A stretch of DNA of 64,000 bases from NCBI GenBank assembly GCA_037903475.1, contig JBAJFG010000294.1, positions 62,001-126,000 of the forward strand, given 5' to 3'. The position numbers and the translations under genes were made by a program. This stretch comes from Ancylostoma caninum. Its lineage: Eukaryota > Nematoda > Chromadorea > Rhabditida > Ancylostomatidae. This document shows, piece by piece, positions 56,680-64,000 of the stretch (positions are counted from its first letter, which is position 1; each line of letters starts with the position of its first letter). The notes below the pieces were generated by a model. The model made no database searches. It saw only the letters and a program-made list of their open reading frames with translations, and was not told the DNA's origin.

Positions 56680-57800
56680 AAAATTCATTCTTCATACTTC
56701 TTCTATTAGGTGAAAAGGCCATTTACTGCATGACGAACGGAACGCATGTAACACAAATTTTCAACTGTCAAGGTAAATAAGAGAAAAATGTTCTTACATT
56801 GCTGGCCTGTACCCATGTAGGCCGCTACTTGTAAAATATGGTGGCTTACCTTAAATAAGAATTGTCAAATCAAGTGGATGCTTCCCTGCAAGGTATTAAG
56901 AGAAAAATGTTCTTACATTGCTAATAATGAACCTCGCAGCAGTTTCTCACCTCGAAAATCATCCTTGAGATTTGTGCAGTAATACAGTTTTAACGAACTG
57001 CAGAGAACAATTTCTTCTTTTTCAAAACAACTTTATTCTTGAATTTCTGGACCGACTGTGGGTAATCATTTGCAGCCTATCAAAAATGAACTGTAACTAC
57101 TGGGTTGTATTATTACGTGGCGAAACGCCTTCGGTTTATACATTAAACACGGAATGCTAATACAAGCTGCAATTGGTTGCGCAGCGCGGAAAAGTATTTT
57201 GGCCACTTTGGGGCATTTCATGCATATCACTGGAGTCAGCGCGTCGAGCTGATCTACAGTCTTTTAACATCTAAAGATTGGAATGAAATGAGACACTGCC
57301 TTTAATTAAATACCCACCATTTATGGGAGCTTGGTCTATGAACAAGCTCAAAAAGATTAAAGGTTTGGGAAATTATATTTTAGCAATTATTTTCATATCC
57401 GACCTGAGAAGACTTGAAATGTGAATAATTTTTTCGTCAAGTTATAGAGGACAGATCCTCACTTACAGTGCTCTGGAACGAGCACAACCCTTGGGAAGCC
57501 CGCGCAGCAAAAACGAAATTCCTGATCAGATTTGTACACTGCACAGTCTCCAGCATTTCATACAGCAAGAATGAAACACCACCATTATCTTTGAAAGAAT
57601 TAGAATTATTATCATAGCTGCTCTGCCCACAAAACAGGGAGCTCAGATAAGGAGGGATGCGCGACTGGTTCGCTAAGATGATAAAGCGTGCGCGGGCGCT
57701 CCTCTAAAATAGAGAAGGGTGGGCGGGCGGTCCTCCAAAAGTGCCAGAAAAGATCATAGCTCATTAACTCTCCTTTCATCTAGTCCATTGTGTCTGAACT
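56680..57800. repeat. 1.1-kb direct duplication, copy 1
   Basis: Matches 59285-60352 along its length with scattered substitutions and short gaps (for example the shared run GTGGGTAATCATTTGCAGCC). It starts with TTCATACTTCT and ends with CTTTCATCTAGTCCATTG. It contains a short repeat of AGAGAAAAATGTTCTTACAT in this copy only. No gene was recognised in it. Confidence 0.8.
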
Positions 57801-59284
57801 ATAACCTGATTTAGTAGTGATCATCATCATTGGCGCTATCGAAGACGGAAATCATTTGCATGGTTGGAATCTCTCCATTTGAAGTCAGTGAGGCCTTTCG
57901 CGGGCTAATCAGCTAATTAGGCTACACAATGACACCAAGAGTGTCAGAAATGAATCGCAGAGATTTTGAGTGCCTGGAGGCATGTCTAGAGGATACGATG
58001 TCATTAGAGTGCCATTAATTATGGCCTCCGATCACACCGATTATTCACAAATAAAGAAAGTGCTAAGCGATTATTCGTCAGTAGTTGAAGAATAATGGAT
58101 GAAACTTTATAAGAGCAAAGGAGGTGTCTATTTGAAACCCTGATTGCAAAAATTGAGACAAAAAAGCTAGAAAAATCATTGTTTGTTGACGAACAGATAG
58201 AATGCTTCCTATGTTTGTAGATGTAAGCAGCGGGACATAATTTATTCTTAATGTATTCAGGACATTTTTGATACATGTTACGCGTATGCTTCGCTCATTT
58301 TATCAACAGATTTTTATCTTACACTTGAATTTCGTTTGTATTCTATTTCACAGTTCTTGACCGAATCCCAAGAATTCCGACCTCGAAATAAGCTTCTGCA
58401 GAAAGATGAAATATCTCATACATTTTGGATTCGCTTACTATTAGAAAAGAGAGAAGCAAAGGAATGGAGAATTTCTTCTTCTTTCTGAGAAACAAATTAG
58501 TGAAGCTAAGAACCCGAAAGATGAGTGAATTGAAATACATGATATCTTCTTCTTAGAGTTCCATTGGACCATCATTTTTGACGTCTTCCTGCCCCATTAG
58601 TGTTTTTCGAGGAGAATGAGGGAAAACATTCCCAAATTCCATCCCATATTTGAAATTTCACACATCTCAAACTTCAGTTCAACGTCGGTAACGTCCATTT
58701 TCCTTCAGTTGCAATAATTATTAGTTGAATGCGTCCTTGTGGAATATAACAATAATTCTCAGTTTTCATGATAAATGCTGGACCACACAATCCCGACGTG
58801 CGCTCGGCCTGTGCGAGTGTCTGACAAGGTACCACCTTCCAGAGGAAGAAGCTCCTGAAGCGGAAGAAATCGTTGATCGTAGGTTTCTTAATCACACCAG
58901 TACTGCACAAGAGAACGGCTTTACTCCATTGCGCAGGCACCCGCACAGCAAATTCTCTCAGGCAACCGTAAAAATCAGGTGAAAACGTTGAGTTGTCTAC
59001 ATGATCGCGATCTCTTTCGGCGTGAGATGTCGTCTTGAGCTCGCTTTGATGGCACCTGAGGTGGCTTCTCAAAGTAGAGAGGATGCGAGAACGATGAGGA
59101 AGTACTCGAATATAATTCAGATAATTCGAAATTTCCGTTATTGGAACTCACAACTGAATACCAGCTCGAATGATAGGTTTACGGAAATCTTATGAAATTG
59201 AATTTGAATTTTGAATTTCACTCAACTTCACTCCTAGTACGGAAATTTTGTCTCCTAAGTGTAGAATTGAGTGAATGAGAGATT
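57801..59284. other. Gene-poor stretch between duplication copies
   Basis: A plus-strand open frame at 58725-58982 and a minus-strand one at 58674-59072 overlap; neither has a recognised motif. No element ends were identified. Confidence 0.3.
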
Positions 59285-60352
59285 TTTCCTTCTTCATACT
59301 TCTCCCATTAGGTGAAAACGCCATTCACTGCATGACGAACTGAACGCAAGTAACACGAATTTTAAACTGTGAAAGGAAATAAGAGAAGAATGCTCTTACA
59401 TTGCTGGCCTATGTACCCATGTAGGCCACTACTTGTAAAATATGGTGGCTTACCTTAAATAAGAATTGTCAAATCAAGTGGATGCTTCCCTGCAAGGTAT
59501 TGGTCTTATGATGAACCTCGCAGCAGTTTCTCATTTCAAAAATCATCCTTGAGATTTGTGCGGTAATACAGTTTTAACGAACTGCAGAGAACAATTTCTT
59601 CTTTTCCAAAACAACTTTATTCTTGAATTTCTGGACCGACTGTGGGTAATCATTTGCAGCCTATCAAAAATGAACTGTAACTACTGGGTTGTATTATTAC
59701 GTGGCGAAACGCCTTCGGTTTATACATTAAACACGAAATGCTGGTACAAGCTACAATTGGTTGCGTCCCGCGGAAAAGTATTTTGGCCACTTTGGAGCAT
59801 TTCACGCATATCACTGGAGTCAGCGCGTCGAGCTGGTCCAGAATCTATTAATATCTAAAGATTGAAATGGAGTGAGACACCGCCTTTAAATTAAAAACCC
59901 ACCACTCATGGGAGCTTGGTTAATGAACAAGCTCAAAAAGATTAGAGGTTTGGGAAATTATATTTTAGCAATTATTTTCATTTCCGACCTGAGAAGACGT
60001 GGAATGTGAGTTATTTTTTCATCAACTTATAGAAGGCAGAACCTCCCCTACGAAGTTGTGGAACGGGCACAACCCTTGGTAAGCCGCCGTAGCAAAAACG
60101 AAATTCCTGATCACATTTGTACACTGCACAGTCTTCAGCATTTCATACAGCAAGAATGAAACACCATCATTGTCTTTGAGAGAATGATAATTATTAACGT
60201 GGCTGCTCCGCCCACAAAACAGGGAGCGCGACTGGTCCGCTAAGATAATAAGGGGTGCGCGGGTGCTTCTCTAATGCAGAGAAGTGTGCGGTCCTCCAAG
60301 ACTGCCAGAAAAGATTATAGCTCATTAACCCTCCTTTCATCTAGTCCATTGC
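59285..60352. repeat. 1.1-kb direct duplication, copy 2
   Basis: Partner of 56680-57800, same orientation, spaced about 2.6 kb. Confidence 0.8.
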
Positions 60353-60976
60353 GTCTGTACTCTCGCTCATATCTTAAGTTGGCGATCCGCTGCTGGCCGG
60401 AGCCCTCTCGTACACTATTGGGCTTGCACTGTTGGCGGGCCACTGCCCTTCTTATACTGCTCTCGGAGTGGAGAGAATACATCCTTGTGTCGGTGATCAT
60501 CAATTTGCCGTTGCATGATGAGATGATCTATGTATATTCAAGCACTTCCGCATTAACCCTGACGACTGCAAAAGTAAGGATCTAGAATTAGCTGTTGTGC
60601 TGACTCCTTGAACCTCATGGAGCAACGACTAATCGTCCTCTTCACGATTTTCAGAGCACTTATTAAGATCTTGCTTATCGTCCCAGGCTTGCAACCTACG
60701 ACTCCCAGATAGTTGCCCAATCTATCACTAGTACTGGTGTGAGATTTGTCCTCCAACTTACATTTGTATCATTTTTATCACCTCTGTTTTAATTTCCAAC
60801 TCTAAATATAATAATGGTTCGTTTTGTTTGTACTCCCACATAACATTTAACCATTTTCTTATCAGGCGACTCCATTTGGCTTACGCACCTTGAGTGCATC
60901 AATAATCAAATAAATAAATGAATAACAAGGGTACTCACTAAATCGACGTCAGCCTCCTTCCATCTTTTCTCCACAG

Positions 60977-61138
60977 GCATAAAGTGGTGGAGATAAAGGA
61001 TCAAGAATCGTCCATTTACGATAACGGAAGTTGTGGCATAAGGAGAACGATCCCGTTTTTACAAACCGAGGAAGTGGACTACGATCGGAAGGATGTGAAA
61101 ACGTGCATCGTTTGTTCTTCCCACAATTTAAATGTTAG
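60977..61138 (+). CDS. Possible internal exon, function unknown
   Basis: A 162-nt plus-strand segment is bounded by a CTCCACAG acceptor and a GTATGTGG donor and is open in one frame. It encodes HKVVEIKDQESSIYDNGS and ends DVKTCIVCSSHNLNVR. The CxxC pattern and codon use look real, but neighbours in frame were not found and the family was not recognised. It could belong to a gene with distant exons. Confidence 0.35.
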
Positions 61139-61954
61139 GTATGTGGATAAGTTTTCGCCCTCTAGCGGCGAAAAGTTGTAATAGTTAGTTATCCTTGCAA
61201 ATGCTTTGTAAACGCAGCTTATCAGGAAAGGATGCTAGGGGATCCGAAAACTCCTAATGGGATGTATACCGTCGTAGTTTTTGATGCTGATCTCAAGTCC
61301 CTTTTCCTTTTCCCTATGGAGCTCTTTGTGAAGAAATGCGTGGCATAATTTCGGCTCGCCTAGACCTAGTAATCCTGTCTTTATAGTTAATTTTCGCTGA
61401 AAATATGCGCGAAAACTATTTCACACTTGTCAAAAAATTGAAATAAATTGATAGCTCCAAAATTTTCTTTGATCGAGATAAGTATCCGCGATCTTTTGGG
61501 GGAATATATCCGAGATGACAAATTTTAGCCGCCTTGAGTGTGCTGGAATTATGCTATGTAACTCTTCACAGAGGACTACGCAGCAGAAAACGAAACGAAT
61601 TTGAGATCAGCATCAAAAACTGCATGTGATAGTGTACATTTCGTTACACTGTCGTGCTTCCTAACATCCTTCCCTGGTTAGCTTTGTGGGTTTGACATCT
61701 GTTAGTAATATTCAGTACATATTTGTTTCAATTTGCATTAACATCATTGTGTATTACAGGAACAATCATGTCGAATTTGAGCCAAATAGTCATTATTTGC
61801 CGCACTAACCCTACCGTAACCCTAAAAACGGGGTTGCGGTGCATATTTAGAATATTTGTGCTCAGCACTTCAAAAAACTCTTCTGTACAAAGTTGCGGTG
61901 AGAAAAAACTCTTCTGGAAATTTCGGGGCCCCAATTCGGAGTAGTGCCCTTATG

Positions 61955-62236
61955 ACACATGACGTAAAAGCCGTCAAGGAAACGCTTGAAGCGCTTCGCT
62001 GGGATGTGCTACCTCGTGTATTCACCAGACTATGTCCCGTCGAACTACCCTTTGTTTGGTTCGTTGTACCGCAAGCTTCCCGAGCAGCGCTTCCAATCTT
62101 TCGAAGATGTCGACAAATGGGTGAAGGAATAGATCGAGTCGAAAGATGAGGATTTCCATCGCCGTGACATCCATCTCCTCTTAGAAGGATGGGAAAATGC
62201 TATAGCCAGCGATGGCCAATTCTTTGATTGATTTAT
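61955..62236 (+). pseudogene. Mariner transposase C-terminal fragment
   Basis: With one frameshift and one stop, the plus strand encodes DVKAVKETLEALRWDVLP, SPDYVPSNYPLFGSLYRKLP, EQRFQSFEDVDKWVKE and ESKDEDFHRRDIHLLLEGW to a TGA. This is the region around and after the third catalytic Asp (YSPDxxPSxY) of mariner transposases. No TIR was found on either side. It differs clearly from the copy at 54578-55469, so it is a different mariner lineage. Confidence 0.75.
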
Positions 62237-62729
62237 CCGCGCTGTTTCTCTTTCAATAAAAACAATGTCTTGCTTCAAAAAAAAGGCAGAAATTTTTTCA
62301 CATATCTGACGGCATTGCACGGATCTGTTGAAGATGCTGATCATAACAATTAAAGAAAATCCAAGTTTGAACTCAGTTATGCATTTTGGAGAGGTTCAAG
62401 AACGACCAATATTTCTGGGACAACGTGCTTCTGTTTGCATTCAAATAATAGATGTGGTAGTAAACAATGCTGCGATGACTTTATTCAGAAAGGTGGACCA
62501 AGAATGCCTTAGTAGCAGTTTGAGAAGTAACACCAGCGACATTAGAACGATGTATAGCACACAGCAAGTGGAGCCATAGTAGAAAGTGCAATCGCTGGGG
62601 CTTTCCTCCACCGACGCCTTCTCGATTTTTAGCTGTAAAAAGTCCCAGTAATTTCTGAGTTATCAGTTGTGCTAAATACGTGTAAAGTTTCTCAATAAAG
62701 GATAGAACAGAAACAGAGAAGCAAAGATA

Positions 62730-63118
62730 CTAATAGTGACACCTGTCATAGACGCATATCCATTTCTGTCCACGCTTGCCTGCCCCGCTACCCCGGTACA
62801 GTCTTGCCGAACATCCAAAACGAGTTGCTTTCGGGACCTACGATTTTGGGAACTTGTGAAGAGCAATTATGGAGAACTGCGTGGAGCGCTTCTAATACCT
62901 TTTTTTTGTCCACCTTACTCAGAATCGTCTGCAACCCTTGCAATGCCCTTCCAGTGTGTTCACTAAATCAGAGTTTGTGTACTAGTGGTGGAACAGCATA
63001 ACCTAATGACTCGTGAAAGTATTCACCCGGAGAATTCGAAAAGCCTATTATATCTACCAACACTTCCTGGGTTCCTTTGTTCGTCGCTGGCTTTTTTCTC
63101 CAGTTCACAGTCGTAAAC
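62730..63118 (-). pseudogene. CAP-like paralog fragment, minus strand
   Basis: Three exon-like pieces follow the order of the gene at 53181-54034. 63118-63027 encodes VYDCELEKKASDEQRN and follows a TTTCAG acceptor. About 62990-62900 is a degenerate piece equivalent to the SALKEIL exon (ALQGLQTILSKVDKK in one frame). 62837-62730 encodes ATRFGCSARLYRGSGAG and QKWICVYDRCHY, then TAG. The middle piece needs a frame change. Earlier exons (signal peptide, HN-x-LR) were not found up to the window edge, so it is truncated or has a long intron. Confidence 0.55.
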
Positions 63119-63119
63119 C

Positions 63120-64000
63120 TGAAATTGAGATATTTGTATACGTAGGTTCAATCTGTTATCTGTGGACGGGCCGTTGGCAGACTTCTGCCGCAACCACGGC
63201 GAACGCACTGTCTGCAAGGTCCCTCTGTTTATTCCATGACTTTCTTGGTTTTTTGACTATTTCGTTTGCTTAATTTTTTTTTGTATTAGGATTCATCGCA
63301 CATAGATACTCGCTTAATTTTGTTTTCTTTTCCATTCAATTTCAAAACTTTAAGGAAGCAGTGGAAATGTGATCAAAATCATTGTCCATGCATAACAGAT
63401 TCTCATACAAGGAATTAAAAAGGAAGAAAATAGTCAAATAAAAGGTGAAAATCAGAAAAAAACAACCGGGAGACCAGACTCTGTCTGTCGCTAGAGTGCT
63501 TCCACTCCCCCCCCCCCTCCCTTACCCTCATCCACCCTTCGTTATAGGAAAGGGTAGTCTGAGAACTACCCTATGGAAAACAAGAAAAAAAGCAACAGTT
63601 ACAACTTGTTCTCTTTCTATAATGAAACAAGCTCCAGTGTTAGTTGGGAAGTCATATCAAGACTTTCTATAATACTAATATAGTGCTCTAGCACACGAAT
63701 TCAAATTGAGATTCATTAAAAGAAGTGATTCAAATCTTTGGCCCAACTTGTGAATACCGGGATTTCTAAGACCTTCGTTAACAGCTTTGAAGGAATAGCT
63801 TAGGGTTTTTTTGGTTATTGGGGCCCCCTCTCTCCCCACCTTCCAATAAAAGCAAGAGCAGCGCTTGCTCACGTGACGTACAACGCTTCACAGGGATGCA
63901 GCACACTAATGTCTGGGCAGATATGAAGCTCAGATCCCTTCACGCTATTTTTCGTTGTGGCTTATGTGGTTTACGCACCAGTTCTGCCTCATCTTCATGC
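63120..64000. other. Gene-poor right edge
   Basis: Upstream side of the CAP-like fragment. A C-rich run lies near 63507-63520. No exon with the expected CAP N-terminal motif was found. Confidence 0.35.

Noticed and set aside
1..64000. CRISPR arrays or prokaryotic operons
   Set aside because: No regularly spaced identical repeats with unique spacers; genes are intron-rich and eukaryotic.

Overview
The window looks like nuclear DNA of a nematode, most likely a strongylid (hookworm-type) clade V worm. Reasons: intron-rich genes whose introns end in TTTCAG-like acceptors; a 22-nt stretch that differs from the nematode SL1 spliced leader at one base; a small cluster of CAP/ASP-like secreted-protein genes; and a dense load of mariner, hAT-like, Harbinger-like, TTAA-type, LINE and Penelope-like elements. 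Most of the window is repeat-derived. No operon, bacterial gene or CRISPR array was seen.

Layout. 0-6.2 kb: mostly non-coding, with two uncertain minus-strand exon sets (957-1347, 4795-4948), a GC-rich duplicated repeat with a tRNA-derived insertion (1.86-2.54 kb) and a short inverted-repeat element (5.34-5.51 kb). 6.3-12.4 kb: a young composite Penelope-like element (PLE), an inverted truncated copy joined to a tandem 3' fragment plus a full unit, inside a 12-bp target duplication and probably nested in a hAT-like element (5518-13407). 14.85-15.56 kb: a small non-autonomous PLE relative. 17.5-18.7 kb: a Harbinger-like foldback element. 19.7-23.1 kb: an old minus-strand PLE split by a 1.3-kb TIR element. 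23.9-27.8 kb and 36.7-40.2 kb: two paralogous phospholipid scramblase genes, both minus strand. Between them lie transposon relics, an SL1-like sequence and a TTAA element. 42.3 kb: tRNA-Leu(CAG). 42.6-43.4 kb: a TTAA palindromic element. 43.9-47.2 kb: the mitochondrial rRNA dimethyladenosine transferase gene (8 exons, minus). 49.7-63.1 kb: four CAP-like genes or fragments on both strands, mixed with mariner copies and a 1.1-kb direct duplication.

Function. The well-supported host genes are the tRNA, the mitochondrial rRNA methyltransferase, the two scramblases (plasma-membrane lipid scrambling, Cys-rich, single C-terminal membrane helix) and one apparently intact secreted CAP-like protein of about 170 aa. 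They are unrelated in pathway. The two scramblases and the CAP copies are local duplications.

The most interesting material is the PLE set. Three lineages carry a hammerhead-ribozyme-like fold just upstream of an AATAAA-type signal. Two insertions show the same end asymmetry: a tail of about 42-44 nt at one end only, which contains the start of the next unit (a conserved MPRF-x-ESRTW-encoding start). All calls come from reading the sequence; splice models and homologies were assigned from remembered family patterns and not computed.
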